Assembly: GCF_042675915.1 (NCBI RefSeq)
Contig: NZ_JBHTKL010000002.1
Span: forward strand, 124,001 to 188,000
Reading direction: 5' to 3'
Length of the DNA: 64,000 nucleotides
Source: Thalassobacillus_A hwangdonensis
GTDB taxonomy: Bacteria > Bacillota > Bacilli > Bacillales > Halobacillaceae
A program made the translations under genes and the position numbers. A model generated the notes under the pieces. That model was not told the DNA's origin, ran no database searches, and worked only from the letters and a program-made list of their open reading frames with translations. Shown in pieces: positions 7,510 to 15,982 of the stretch; position 1 is the first letter of the stretch; every line of letters begins with the position of its first letter.

Positions 7510-7689
7510 ATGTATTTTGCTGGCTATAATTATAAAGTCCCTGACATCCATGACCTTAAGAGACGACAATGGGTCTTGAATGACAAGGACTCCTGGCAGT
7601 CTTATAATGTAATAAAGCAGAGAGTGGAAGAAACAATTCGAATATCTTCCACTGGAATGAAAGCTGGGAGGTGTAAAGGATCGAAGTGA
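7510..7689 (+). CDS. Possible 59-residue ORF overlapping the next gene
   Basis: An open frame starts MYFAGYNYKVPDIHD and ends with a TGA that overlaps the GTG of the next gene as GTGA. The composition looks protein-like, but no ribosome site precedes the ATG, and its end runs through the next gene's ribosome site. It may be a remnant or chance. The rest of 7417-7509 shows nothing I can name. Confidence 0.25.
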   Translation: MYFAGYNYKVPDIHDLKRRQWVLNDKDSWQSYNVIKQRVEETIRISSTGMKAGRCKGSK

Positions 7690-7961
7690 AACAGGAATAC
7701 ATCCAGATGGAACGAAAAATTGAACAGGGTAAGCAGCTATATCTCAAAAAGACACATGAAATCGTCATCAATGAACATGAAATCACATCAGAGAATTATC
7801 GTTTCAGCCTTCATCAAGTATATGACGTCTCATTCAAATCTACGGAAAATGAGACAGGGCTGTTATACTTGCATACTAACCAGGGAGTATTGACATACGT
7901 AATGGAAGACTACCCTGAAGCATTCATCAAGGCTTTCAACAAATTAAAGGAACGTCATTGA
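7686..7961 (+). CDS. Small conserved-looking hypothetical protein
   Basis: A 91-residue soluble protein without a signal or membrane segment. The N-terminal half is charged (MERKIEQGKQLYLKKTHEI). The C-terminal half alternates strands and ends in a helix: VYDVSFKSTENETGLLYLHTNQGVLTYV then AFIKAFNKLKERH. That order resembles a small PH-like fold, which is only an inference. The GTG at 7686 follows GGGAGGTG. Its last bases overlap the convergent DUF2254 gene. Confidence 0.65.
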   Translation: MKQEYIQMERKIEQGKQLYLKKTHEIVINEHEITSENYRFSLHQVYDVSFKSTENETGLLYLHTNQGVLTYVMEDYPEAFIKAFNKLKERH

Positions 7962-9337
7962 TTTTCCTCGATCTTCAATAGGCTCTTCTCGAGATTGTAG
8001 TAGCTTTTGATCTTGTTTGTATGAAATGCCAGTGTATAAAGCCTGCTTAACAGGAAGTGGCGATCAAGGTCATAAATGAACTCGGTCGATATATGGTCGA
8101 CGGTATTGCAAGCGAATTCCCAGATCCGATCGTGCTTCGACTCGTCAATATTCTGTGCGACCAAACCGAGTACTGAAATGATTTCCGTAATGATCGGATA
8201 ATTATCCTGGGCGTAATGGCGAATGTAGCCGAATCCCCTGTAAAGGTAGTAACTGAAATCTTCGGACTCCATCACCACTCGTACATGGTGGTCCTGATCT
8301 CCGAGGTAAGGAGTGAAGGAAATGTAACTCTCAACGGAAACGAGCAGTTCTCCCATTTGATGAATCGTGTTGATTGCGGTTTGTGGATCATTATTCCCTA
8401 ATCCTTTGATGGCAATTTCAGAAAGCTTCGTCATCCCCATCTTGATATCCTGCATTTCTGTTTCCTTATGTCCGATCTCGATCATCTTACAATACTTCAT
8501 CTGATCGATGTTCTCGATCGAAGGTCCCCAGTAGGAAAACAGTCGGTTCCCTTTAAGGATGAAATCTCCGACCTTTGCATGCATCTGGATGATGATCCCA
8601 TCTTTTCTTGCGCTTTCAATGATGTTCCGATAATCAATAATTTGCAGATAGCCGGATTTCACAGCTTCCGTCGTATGTTTATTTTCCATATGTTCTTCCA
8701 GGAGGCTTCCTGGCGATTCGATGCGATATCTTTCCAGTTCATTTTTCAATGATTCTTGGACGATGCGTTTGGAGGTAGTGTTCATCGAATAAGTGATATT
8801 GTGGACCTGCATCCATGTTGTTGCATGGTTGATGAAATAGATGAAGGTCATCGCAGTGAAAAATGCTAGTCCTACTGTGGTCAAAGGTATGGCCGTATAA
8901 TAGGATTCCGGACGATTGGCTATGAAAAGGAATACAGCAAGCACATAAACGAAACTACCGTTAAATATGCCGAGTGCGTGCTGAGTGTTTCGGTCTGAAA
9001 TGAAATTCAACAGCATCCGTGGAGAGAACTGGCCACTGAACGTAGTCAGAACCACAAGCACGGAGTTCAGCGTGAAGGCACTGAGCGTCAATATCCCGCC
9101 AATCAGTGTGCTGACCAGAACCCGGGTAGATTGTGCCTCGGATTGAAAGAAAGTGTGGGTGTACTGAAAAATCTCCACTTTCAGGTCCAGGAACAGGGTG
9201 ATGGCGACCAACACTAGCGAACCAAGTACATAAACGAGCGGCATATACCATAATGTGTTCTGGATCTCATGCTTTCGCTGCCGCCTGGACATTTCAAAAT
9301 ATTTTCTCAATGAAATGGGGAGTAATTTAAGAATCAA
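7955..9337 (-). CDS. DUF2254 family membrane protein (first copy)
   Basis: A 460-residue integral membrane protein. About four hydrophobic segments in the first 180 residues (YVLGSLVLVAITLFL, VLVSTLIGGILTLSAF and others) precede a large cytoplasmic part. FSPRMLLNFISDRNTQHALG and NDPQTAINTIHQMGELL are shared with the second copy at 36101-37414, which has FSPRTLQDFMKNRMTQHVLG and NDPHTAINCINRIG. The family function is unknown. TTG at 9337 is used, with GTAGG upstream; an inner ATG 15 codons later is possible but has no clear ribosome site. Confidence 0.8.
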   Translation of the reverse strand: MILKLLPISLRKYFEMSRRQRKHEIQNTLWYMPLVYVLGSLVLVAITLFLDLKVEIFQYTHTFFQSEAQSTRVLVSTLIGGILTLSAFTLNSVLVVLTTFSGQFSPRMLLNFISDRNTQHALGIFNGSFVYVLAVFLFIANRPESYYTAIPLTTVGLAFFTAMTFIYFINHATTWMQVHNITYSMNTTSKRIVQESLKNELERYRIESPGSLLEEHMENKHTTEAVKSGYLQIIDYRNIIESARKDGIIIQMHAKVGDFILKGNRLFSYWGPSIENIDQMKYCKMIEIGHKETEMQDIKMGMTKLSEIAIKGLGNNDPQTAINTIHQMGELLVSVESYISFTPYLGDQDHHVRVVMESEDFSYYLYRGFGYIRHYAQDNYPIITEIISVLGLVAQNIDESKHDRIWEFACNTVDHISTEFIYDLDRHFLLSRLYTLAFHTNKIKSYYNLEKSLLKIEENQ

Positions 9338-9444
9338 TAGGAAGACCTACTTTCTGATTATTATTGCTATAAAATAATCTATCTGTCACTTCCCATTTAC
9401 TTTGCCCGTAAAACTGGAAAATGAAGCGGAAAGGAGTAGGAATA

Positions 9445-9897
9445 ATGGAATGGATCATAAAACGCTTTGATGAACTGAGCACGCATGAACTCTATAAGGT
9501 ACTGAAATTACGCGTTGATGTCTTTGTAGTCGAACAGGAATGCCCATACCCTGAGCTTGATGGGTGTGACGAGAGTTCTCTTCATTTGTGGGCACGTGAG
9601 GGAGAGCGGATCATTGCTTACTGCCGACTGGTTCCGGGAGGTGGAAAGTACACGTACCCTTCGATCGGCAGGGTGATCGTACACCCGCAACATCGGGGGG
9701 AAGGTGTTTCCAGAATGCTGATGGAAAAAGCGATGCAAGTACTTCAGCAAGAGTGGGGTACGGAGCAGATATTCCTTCAAGGTCAGGAACATCTGGCCGG
9801 TTTTTATCGCTCATTCGGGTTTAAGGATATTTCAGATTCTTACTTGGATGATGGTATCCCACATATTGATATGCTGTGGGAAAAAGGTGGCAGGTGA
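9445..9897 (+). CDS. GNAT N-acetyltransferase, ElaA-like
   Basis: A 150-residue acetyl-CoA-dependent acyltransferase. The ElaA hallmarks are LYKVLKLRVDVFVVEQECPYPELDG near the N-terminus, IGRVIVHPQHRGEGVSRMLM as the acetyl-CoA loop, and FYRSFGF near the end. The substrate is unknown. The start at 9445 is chosen because AAAGGAGTAGG precedes it. It stands alone. Confidence 0.85.
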   Translation: MEWIIKRFDELSTHELYKVLKLRVDVFVVEQECPYPELDGCDESSLHLWAREGERIIAYCRLVPGGGKYTYPSIGRVIVHPQHRGEGVSRMLMEKAMQVLQQEWGTEQIFLQGQEHLAGFYRSFGFKDISDSYLDDGIPHIDMLWEKGGR

Positions 9898-9955
9898 AAC
9901 TTTTGTTTACCTTTAATCGTAGAATGGTATTAGAATGATAGAGGAGGAATGCACT

Positions 9956-10165
9956 ATGGCAAACAGCGAAGGTTGTATCAAGTGTGGAAGTACCGATGCA
10001 GGCACAAAGGATGTAGCAATGACAGGCTCTGGTCTAGCGAAGATGATGGACGTCCAGAATAACAAATTCACCGTCGTCTATTGCAAGAATTGCGGTTACT
10101 CCGAGTTTTATAATAAGAAAGCTTCGACTGCAGGTAACGTCTTCGATTTCTTCTTTGGGGGATAA
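9956..10165 (+). CDS. Small zinc-ribbon protein (DUF2082-like)
   Basis: A 69-residue protein with two CxxC knuckles, CIKCGS and CKNCGYSE, about 44 residues apart, which should bind one zinc. The family is annotated as putative nucleic-acid-binding Zn-ribbon, without proven function. It ends in an aromatic tail, FDFFFGG. The ATG at 9956 follows GAGGAGG; the in-frame ATG at 9935 lies upstream of that site and is unlikely. Confidence 0.8.
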   Translation: MANSEGCIKCGSTDAGTKDVAMTGSGLAKMMDVQNNKFTVVYCKNCGYSEFYNKKASTAGNVFDFFFGG

Positions 10166-10193
10166 TCTGTAAAAAAGCATAATACCTAACATT

Positions 10194-10225
10194 AGCCCGG
10201 ACAATTTATTGTCCGGGCTTCTTCT
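10194..10225 (+). terminator. Intrinsic terminator
   Basis: Twelve-base-pair stem AGCCCGGACAAT/ATTGTCCGGGCT with a two-base loop, then a T-rich stretch, 28 bases after the zinc-ribbon stop. Confidence 0.85.
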
Positions 10226-10361
10226 ATTGTATGAAAAAATTTAGAGGCTTTTCTTAAGCTTGTCAGGGTGAACAAAGCGCTTGCACATTTGTTGTTATTC
10301 ATAAAAGTTCTTCCTGCGTGCTAGAATAGGGGTATTCAAAGACGAGAAAGGACTTCTTCCA

Positions 10362-12110
10362 ATGTTTGAACTTCTGCTTCCCATGATCGAGCGGCTGGGC
10401 ATCATTGTGATGGTCGCCTTCATCATCACGCGTTTCCGCTTTTCGAGAGCGATGGTCGATCGGAAAGATGTCGACCGCAGGCAACAATATTCTGCGATTC
10501 TGTTCTTTGGTGTGTTCGGAATCATTGGAACTTATACAGGTATTACGTTCAACACGGAATCCGCGGAGTTCGGCAACTGGGTGACCGGTCTCGCCGAATC
10601 AGAAGCAATCGCTAATTCTCGTGTTATCGGAATCATAACTGCAGGTCTACTCGGTGGTTACAAGGTTGGAATTGGAGCGGGTATCATTGCAGGGGTACAC
10701 CGATATGCACTCGGTGGATTCACAGCAGTCGCCTGTGGGATTTCCGCAATAGTCGCCGGGATATTATCCGGATTTTTTCATAAAAAGACCAAGCCTCTGA
10801 AATGGAGTACGGCCTTATTTGTTGGCTCATTAGCAGAAACGGTTCAGATGGGGATCATCCTCCTTGTGGCCCGTCCGTTTTCACAGGCGATGGACCTTGT
10901 GGGAGAAATCGGCATACCGATGATCATCGCCAATGGTGTTGGATCGGCATTGTTCCTGCTGATCATCCGGAATGTATTGAATGAGGAAGAAAAGGCAGGC
11001 GCACTCCAGGCTCAAAAAGCCTTGAAGCTTGCCGAATCTACGATTGCCCATCTGAGAAAAGGCCTGAATCGAACATCTGCAAACCAAGTATGTGAAATCA
11101 TTTATAAAGAGGTGAATGCCAGCGCAGTCTCCATCACCGATAAAGATCAGATCCTTGCCCATGCGGGGATGGCGGATGATCATCACAAGCCAGGCCACAG
11201 CATCCAAACGAAAGCGACGAGAGAAGTGATTGCGACAGGAGAAATGATTGTAGTGGGCCATGAAGAAATCCATTGCAATGTTTCCGGATGTCCGCTTGGC
11301 GCAGCGGTGATCGCACCATTGAAGCAACGACAGCAGGTGGTTGGGACGTTGAAGTTTTACGTCCATTCTGAAAAAGCGATCACCAACGTGATGCTCGAGC
11401 TTGTCCAGGGGCTGAGTGCCTTGCTTGGTCAGCAACTGGAAATAGCAGAAGCGGAAAAAGCGCATCAACTTGCGAAAGAAGCAGAAGTGAAAGCGCTACA
11501 GGCTCAAATCAATCCGCATTTCTTATTCAACTCTCTCAATGTGATCGTATCACTGATTCGATCGAAGCCTGATATGGCAAGGTCGCTATTGATTGCATTG
11601 TCGAAGTTTTTCCGGCAGAATCTCAGCGCAACTACAAAAACGTGGACAACCTTGGAAGAGGAGTTGAAGCATGTAAAAGCCTACTTGCTCATAGAAGAGA
11701 CCCGGTTCGTCGATAAGCTTCATATCACTTATGAAGTTGATCAGGATGCACTCCATTTGAAAATCGCTCCACTCACGTTGCAACCGCTGGTGGAAAATTG
11801 TATCAAGCATGGGTTGAAAGATAAGCAGGCAGACTGTGAAATCACTATCTCCGTCAAAAAACACCAGTCAGGGGCACAGGTTGCCATTCGTGATAACGGA
11901 AGTGGCATCTCAGCTGATGTAGTTGATGTGCTTGGTAAGCAGAAAATGGATTCTGGACAAGGAACGGGGATCGGAATGTATAACGTCAATCGGCGACTGG
12001 TGCAGATGCACGGGGAACGTGCTGCACTTAATGTGGAAAGTGGAGGGCTGGAAGGAACGGAAATCTCCTTCTTCCTTCCTGAGGAAAGAGAGGATGGGCA
12101 TCATGAGTGA
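10362..12110 (+). CDS. lytS: LytS-type sensor histidine kinase
   Basis: A 582-residue membrane kinase. Residues 1-200 form the multi-span LytS/YhcK sensor domain (FFGVFGIIGTYTGI, ADLVG-type GLLGGYKVGIGAGIIAGVHRY). A GAF-like domain follows at about 220-360. The His-kinase part has AQINPHFLFNSLNVIVSLIR near residue 385, and the ATPase lid has NGSGI and GTGIGMYNVNRRL. Relatives BtsS and YpdA in E. coli and LytS in Bacillus respond to pyruvate. The gene overlaps lytR by eight bases, and a CstA-type transporter follows, which fits pyruvate sensing. Confidence 0.92.
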   Translation: MFELLLPMIERLGIIVMVAFIITRFRFSRAMVDRKDVDRRQQYSAILFFGVFGIIGTYTGITFNTESAEFGNWVTGLAESEAIANSRVIGIITAGLLGGYKVGIGAGIIAGVHRYALGGFTAVACGISAIVAGILSGFFHKKTKPLKWSTALFVGSLAETVQMGIILLVARPFSQAMDLVGEIGIPMIIANGVGSALFLLIIRNVLNEEEKAGALQAQKALKLAESTIAHLRKGLNRTSANQVCEIIYKEVNASAVSITDKDQILAHAGMADDHHKPGHSIQTKATREVIATGEMIVVGHEEIHCNVSGCPLGAAVIAPLKQRQQVVGTLKFYVHSEKAITNVMLELVQGLSALLGQQLEIAEAEKAHQLAKEAEVKALQAQINPHFLFNSLNVIVSLIRSKPDMARSLLIALSKFFRQNLSATTKTWTTLEEELKHVKAYLLIEETRFVDKLHITYEVDQDALHLKIAPLTLQPLVENCIKHGLKDKQADCEITISVKKHQSGAQVAIRDNGSGISADVVDVLGKQKMDSGQGTGIGMYNVNRRLVQMHGERAALNVESGGLEGTEISFFLPEEREDGHHE

Positions 12111-12837
12111 AAAAATCACCGCACTGATAGTGGATGACGAACGGTTCAGCAGGGAGGAACTGTCTTTTTTGTTAGAGGGCTTTGAGTCGATTCAAGTGAT
12201 CGGGGAGGCGGATTCCGGTGAATCGGCTGTAATGAAAACGATTCAGCTCCAGCCGGATGTACTGTTTCTCGATGTGGAAATGCCTAAAATGAATGGACTG
12301 GAAGTTGCGAAGGCAGTACGGGAATTGAAAAAAGTGCCCCGGATCATATTTGCAACCGCTTATCCCGATTTTGCAGTCGATGCCTTCCGTCACGAGGCAC
12401 TGGATTACCTGCTGAAGCCGTATGAAGAAGAACAGGTGGCGGAAGCTGTTCACCGACTGATGAAGTATTTTGATCACAGTAAACAGACGATTGTATCTGC
12501 ACCTTCTCCGTCAAAGCTTGCTATTGAAGGAGAAGACGAAATCATCTACCTCGAGCCGGAGGATATTTATTATGTCTTCAGGGACGACCGGATTACGAAA
12601 ATCGTCGGGGAGAAAAGAGAGTATGAGACGAAGCTTCCATTGAAAGATGTTGAACAGCGCCTGGCCGGGTATTCTTTTTTCCGTATCCATAAAAGCTACC
12701 TTGTGAATCTGGATTATGTGGACAGACTGATCCCCTGGTTCAACGGTGCTTATCAGCTGCAAGTGAAAGGGAAACATGAACAGCTGTCAGTAAGCAGGAA
12801 CTATGTAAAAACATTAAGGAAAAGATTGGAATTATAG
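12103..12837 (+). CDS. lytR: LytTR response regulator
   Basis: A 244-residue regulator. The receiver domain holds ALIVDDERFSREEL, the phospho-acceptor Asp in FLDVEMPKMNGLE and the lysine in LDYLLKPY. The LytTR DNA-binding domain fills the C-terminal 110 residues (IYYVFRDDRITKI, FFRIHKSYLVNLDYV, LSVSRNYVKTLRKRL). The ATG at 12103 overlaps the lytS stop, so the pair is translationally coupled. It probably activates the cstA gene immediately downstream. Confidence 0.92.
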   Translation: MSEKITALIVDDERFSREELSFLLEGFESIQVIGEADSGESAVMKTIQLQPDVLFLDVEMPKMNGLEVAKAVRELKKVPRIIFATAYPDFAVDAFRHEALDYLLKPYEEEQVAEAVHRLMKYFDHSKQTIVSAPSPSKLAIEGEDEIIYLEPEDIYYVFRDDRITKIVGEKREYETKLPLKDVEQRLAGYSFFRIHKSYLVNLDYVDRLIPWFNGAYQLQVKGKHEQLSVSRNYVKTLRKRLEL

Positions 12838-12858
12838 CGTGCATGTGAATCGTGGATG

Positions 12859-12880
12859 ACAACATCTTAGTTGTTTTTTT
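12859..12880 (+). terminator. Weak possible terminator after lytR
   Basis: A short stem ACAAC/GTTGT followed by seven T residues, 20 bases after the lytR stop. It could partly separate lytSR from cstA transcription. Confidence 0.35.
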
Positions 12881-12933
12881 CGACATGTTACGCATGAAAC
12901 CGCCTTCACAAATAGGTTCGTTGCTATTCTTAA

Positions 12934-12947
12934 TGTAAGCGATTACA
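12934..12947 (+). promoter_or_regulatory. CcpA catabolite-responsive element (cre)
   Basis: TGTAAGCGATTACA fits the Bacillus cre consensus TGWAANCGNTNWCA at every position. It lies 33 bp before the cstA start, so glucose repression of the transporter through CcpA is expected. Confidence 0.7.
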
Positions 12948-12980
12948 AAGAGAAGCTTTTATGTGAGGGAGGAATTCATC

Positions 12981-14417
12981 TTGATTACTTTTATTGTGAG
13001 TATTGCATTATTGATTGTCGGATATTTCACTTACGGTAAGTATGTCGAAAAGGTATTCGGAGTTAAAGAACGCCAAACTCCAGCCTACTCCAATGGTGAT
13101 GGAGTCGACTATCTTCCAATGGGTGAGAAACGTAATGCATTGATTCAATTGTTGAACATTGCGGGTGTCGGTCCAATCTTCGGCCCAATCCTGGGTGCCT
13201 TGTATGGACCGGTTGCGTTCCTATGGATCGTACTAGGTGCGATTTTCGCAGGAGCGGTTCACGATTACTTGACTGGTATGATTTCAATCCGTAACCGTGG
13301 TGCCCATTTGCCGGAACTTGCTGGTAAGTTCCTTGGAAAAGTGATGAAACACGTCGTCAATGGTTTTGCTATTTTACTTTTAATTCTTGTAGGTACGGTG
13401 TTTGTCACAGCTCCAGCGGACCTGCTACACAACATGACGAGCAGCTGGCTGTCATTGCCGATCATTTTAGGCGCGATCTTCGTCTATTATCTGCTTGCCA
13501 CTTTGCTTCCGATTGATAAGATCATCGGTCGTTTCTATCCGATTTTCGGTGCTTTACTGTTGATCAGTGCAATCGGCATCGGGGTTTCCCTGATTGTGAC
13601 TGGTGCGCCGATTCCTGAGTTGTCATTCACGAATATGCATCCGGATAACGCGCCGATCTTCCCATTGTTGTTCTTGACGATTTCCTGTGGTGCACTAAGT
13701 GGATTCCACGCAACACAGACACCGATCATTTCAAGAACGACACAGAAAGAAAAGTCCGGTCGCCGCATCTTCTACGGTATGATGATTGCGGAAGGGATCA
13801 TTGCGATGATCTGGGCAGCTGCCGGAATGAGCCTGTTCAACGGATCCAATGGCTTGAATGAAGTGCTTGCGGCTGGCGGTCCAGCTGCAGTTGTAAGCGA
13901 AGTTTCGATCATGATGCTTGGCGCAGTAGGTGGAACATTGGCTGTCCTTGGTGTCATCATACTTCCAATCACATCTGGCGACACAGCCTTCCGAAGCGCA
14001 CGTATGATCATTGCCGACTACTTGAACATTTCTCAGAAAAAAGTAGCTAGTCGCCTTTGGATTGCAGTACCATTGTTCGCAATTTCCTTTGTGCTGACTC
14101 GAATCGATTTCACGTTGCTATGGCGTTACTTCTCATGGGCGAACCAATCGACCGCAGTCATTGCACTATGGGTCGGAGCGATGTATCTCTTCCTTTCGAG
14201 AAAGAACTACTGGATTGCGGCTATACCCGCTACGTTCATGACGATGGCTACCTTCACGTATATTCTTAATGCGCCGATCGGTTTCAGTATGCCATTGCAA
14301 GTAGCTTATATCGTAGCTGGAATCATTACGGTTGCAATCGTTACACTATTCTTTGTAGCGGCACGCAGAAGTATCGGTAAGAATATTCCACTTGAAGAAG
14401 AATTGACTGCTGCCTGA
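12981..14417 (+). CDS. cstA: CstA-family transporter (probable pyruvate importer)
   Basis: A 478-residue membrane protein with about 13 hydrophobic segments. Family landmarks are the N-terminal GVGPIFGPILGALYGP, AVHDYLTGMISIRNRG, SGFHATQTPIISRT, and ITSGDTAFRSARMIIADY. CstA/BtsT proteins take up pyruvate and, by some reports, peptides. TTG at 12981 is used because GAGGGAGG ends eight bases before it; the GTG at 12963 lies ahead of that site. Placement after a LytSR pair mirrors BtsSR-BtsT in E. coli. A cre site lies upstream, and a small coupled gene follows. Confidence 0.9.
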   Translation: MITFIVSIALLIVGYFTYGKYVEKVFGVKERQTPAYSNGDGVDYLPMGEKRNALIQLLNIAGVGPIFGPILGALYGPVAFLWIVLGAIFAGAVHDYLTGMISIRNRGAHLPELAGKFLGKVMKHVVNGFAILLLILVGTVFVTAPADLLHNMTSSWLSLPIILGAIFVYYLLATLLPIDKIIGRFYPIFGALLLISAIGIGVSLIVTGAPIPELSFTNMHPDNAPIFPLLFLTISCGALSGFHATQTPIISRTTQKEKSGRRIFYGMMIAEGIIAMIWAAAGMSLFNGSNGLNEVLAAGGPAAVVSEVSIMMLGAVGGTLAVLGVIILPITSGDTAFRSARMIIADYLNISQKKVASRLWIAVPLFAISFVLTRIDFTLLWRYFSWANQSTAVIALWVGAMYLFLSRKNYWIAAIPATFMTMATFTYILNAPIGFSMPLQVAYIVAGIITVAIVTLFFVAARRSIGKNIPLEEELTAA

Positions 14418-14563
14418 TGGGCTGCTGTAGTCCGAACAACTATGAACACGCTGCGGAAAAAGAAGCGGAAGTCAACGAATCAGGAATGACAAAGGTTCCG
14501 TTGCTGGTCAAAGCTGTAAGTCTCGGTATTGTCATTACAGCGATAAGCTTATATTTCTTATGA
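14417..14563 (+). CDS. Small membrane protein translationally coupled to CstA
   Basis: A 48-residue ORF. The sequence begins MGCCSPNNYEHAAEKEAEVN, then has a K-V-P-L-L-V-K stretch and a single C-terminal hydrophobic segment (LGIVITAISLYFL). Its ATG shares the last base of the cstA TGA (TGATG), the usual arrangement for translational coupling, and a terminator starts right at its stop. I recall similar CC-P starts in short Bacillaceae proteins but cannot cite a function. By position it may be an accessory subunit of the transporter, as YbdD/YjiX accompany CstA/BtsT in E. coli, though no sequence likeness to them is seen. Confidence 0.7.
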   Translation: MGCCSPNNYEHAAEKEAEVNESGMTKVPLLVKAVSLGIVITAISLYFL

Positions 14564-14592
14564 AAGGTGTCTCCTCGGAGGCACCTTTTTTC
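14563..14592 (+). terminator. Intrinsic terminator of the cstA operon
   Basis: Stem GGTGTCTCC/GGAGGCACC, with one wobble pair, and a six-T run directly after the small-protein stop. Confidence 0.85.
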
Positions 14593-14631
14593 GTTATGAA
14601 AAGAAATACCTGCCCATTTTTCAATTTCTCC

Positions 14632-14660
14632 TTGTAAAACGACATTAGTGTCGTTATAAT
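14632..14660 (+). promoter_or_regulatory. SigA-type promoter of the MFS/TetR operon
   Basis: TTGTAA, a 17 bp spacer and a consensus TATAAT at 14655-14660. One operator fills the spacer. Confidence 0.7.
14638..14655. promoter_or_regulatory. TetR operator 1
   Basis: The dyad AACGACA-TTAG-TGTCGTT lies between the -35 and -10 elements. A near copy follows 16 bp downstream. It is the likely target of the TetR-family protein encoded in the operon. Confidence 0.7.
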
Positions 14661-14670
14661 AAAAATAACA

Positions 14671-14690
14671 AAACGACAAAAGTGTCGTTT
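14671..14690. promoter_or_regulatory. TetR operator 2
   Basis: The dyad AAACGACA-AAAG-TGTCGTTT has the same arms and centre size as operator 1 and sits just downstream of the -10 element. The two centres are 34 bp apart. Confidence 0.7.
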
Positions 14691-14710
14691 AAATCTGAGG
14701 GGGAAATGAA

Positions 14711-15982
14711 ATGAGCACATTGTTCAAGAACAAAGGGTATGTGACTTTGATGGTGGCGCAGGCGATTTCAGGAATAGGTGACTGGTTGAGCGTCATAGCA
14801 GTCATCACGTTGGTAGGGTTGAAGTGGGAAGCGACTCCGATGGAAGTATCGTTTATCATCCTTTGTCTTGCTGTTCCGATGGCCTTGCTTGGACCAGTAG
14901 CAGGTACGGTTGCTGACCGGTTCAACAGGAAGAATCTGATGATCCTTTCTGATGTAGTGCGTGCAGGATTGATCATGGTGCTGACATTTGCCCATGCGAT
15001 TTGGGTCGTCTATCTTTGCCTGTTCTTCGTAGGAATTCTTTCGGCAGTATTCATCCCTGCCAAAAACGGTAAATTGAAAGAACTCGTCGACCAGGAACAG
15101 ATGAAAGAAGCGATGTCGGTTTCAGCAATGATTGATTCAGGAACAAAAGTGATGGGGCCGATTGTGAGCGGGGTGCTGGTCATTGCTTTAGGTGCTCAGC
15201 TTGTCTTTATCATCGATTCAATGACATTCATCCTGTCCGCGATGCTGATTGCATTATTGCCAGTGCCGACTAAAATAATGGAAGCAGGAGAAACGGGGGA
15301 AGAACCGGAGCGCCCATCTTTCAAGAAAGAGCTGGTGAAAGGGGTCTCTTTTATTCGAACGGAAAGATTCATTCTTACCGGCTTGTTCTTTATGGCGATG
15401 TCATTGCTGCTTCTTCAGTTGTCGGATTCTCAGATCATCGTTTTGATACGTGAACTCACTGCAGCCTCACCGGATCTATTCGGCTATACCGTCGCCGCAT
15501 CCGGGATAGGGATGTTCATAGCTGGACTGATCTTATCCAAAAAAACGGATTATAATGCACTGGTAGCAATGCTGCTTGGGGTTTGTGGCATCGGTCTCAG
15601 CTTTGGTATGATGGGGGTATTGACGAACTACGATGTAGGTCATTCGCTTGTGTGGATGATAGCACTCGGTCTATTTGCCGGATTATCGGCCAGTTTTGTG
15701 TTCATACCATTCCAAGCGACTGTTCAAGTGAACACACCGGTCGATATGACAGGGAGAGTGTTTGGCGTCATCAATAGCGTCACGACGACAGCAACAATCA
15801 TCGGACCGTTATTGGGAGGCTGGCTCTCTACATGGGTCGGTGTCGTCCCCACCTTTATCTTGACAGCCTCCTTACTTATCGGCTTTGCAATTGCAGGGCT
15901 GCTTACAAGGAACAAGCTGGAACGGAGGAATCAACATGTCACCGAAAGTGAGCAGGGAGCATCTGCTGCAACGTCGGGCTGA
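14711..15982 (+). CDS. MFS drug/metabolite exporter
   Basis: A 423-residue major facilitator with about 12 hydrophobic segments, of the EntS-like/MFS_3 type. The signature after segment 2 is GTVADRFNRKNLMI, and FIPAKNGKLKELVDQEQMKEAMS is a typical loop of the family. Substrates are unknown; relatives export drugs or siderophores. It is transcribed from an operator-flanked promoter and overlaps the TetR gene by 47 bases, so expression is probably induced by a TetR ligand that the pump exports. Confidence 0.88.
   Translation: MSTLFKNKGYVTLMVAQAISGIGDWLSVIAVITLVGLKWEATPMEVSFIILCLAVPMALLGPVAGTVADRFNRKNLMILSDVVRAGLIMVLTFAHAIWVVYLCLFFVGILSAVFIPAKNGKLKELVDQEQMKEAMSVSAMIDSGTKVMGPIVSGVLVIALGAQLVFIIDSMTFILSAMLIALLPVPTKIMEAGETGEEPERPSFKKELVKGVSFIRTERFILTGLFFMAMSLLLLQLSDSQIIVLIRELTAASPDLFGYTVAASGIGMFIAGLILSKKTDYNALVAMLLGVCGIGLSFGMMGVLTNYDVGHSLVWMIALGLFAGLSASFVFIPFQATVQVNTPVDMTGRVFGVINSVTTTATIIGPLLGGWLSTWVGVVPTFILTASLLIGFAIAGLLTRNKLERRNQHVTESEQGASAATSG

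Noticed and set aside
10881..11468. 195-codon frame antisense to lytS
   Set aside because: It lies wholly inside a well-supported kinase gene and shows no family motif.
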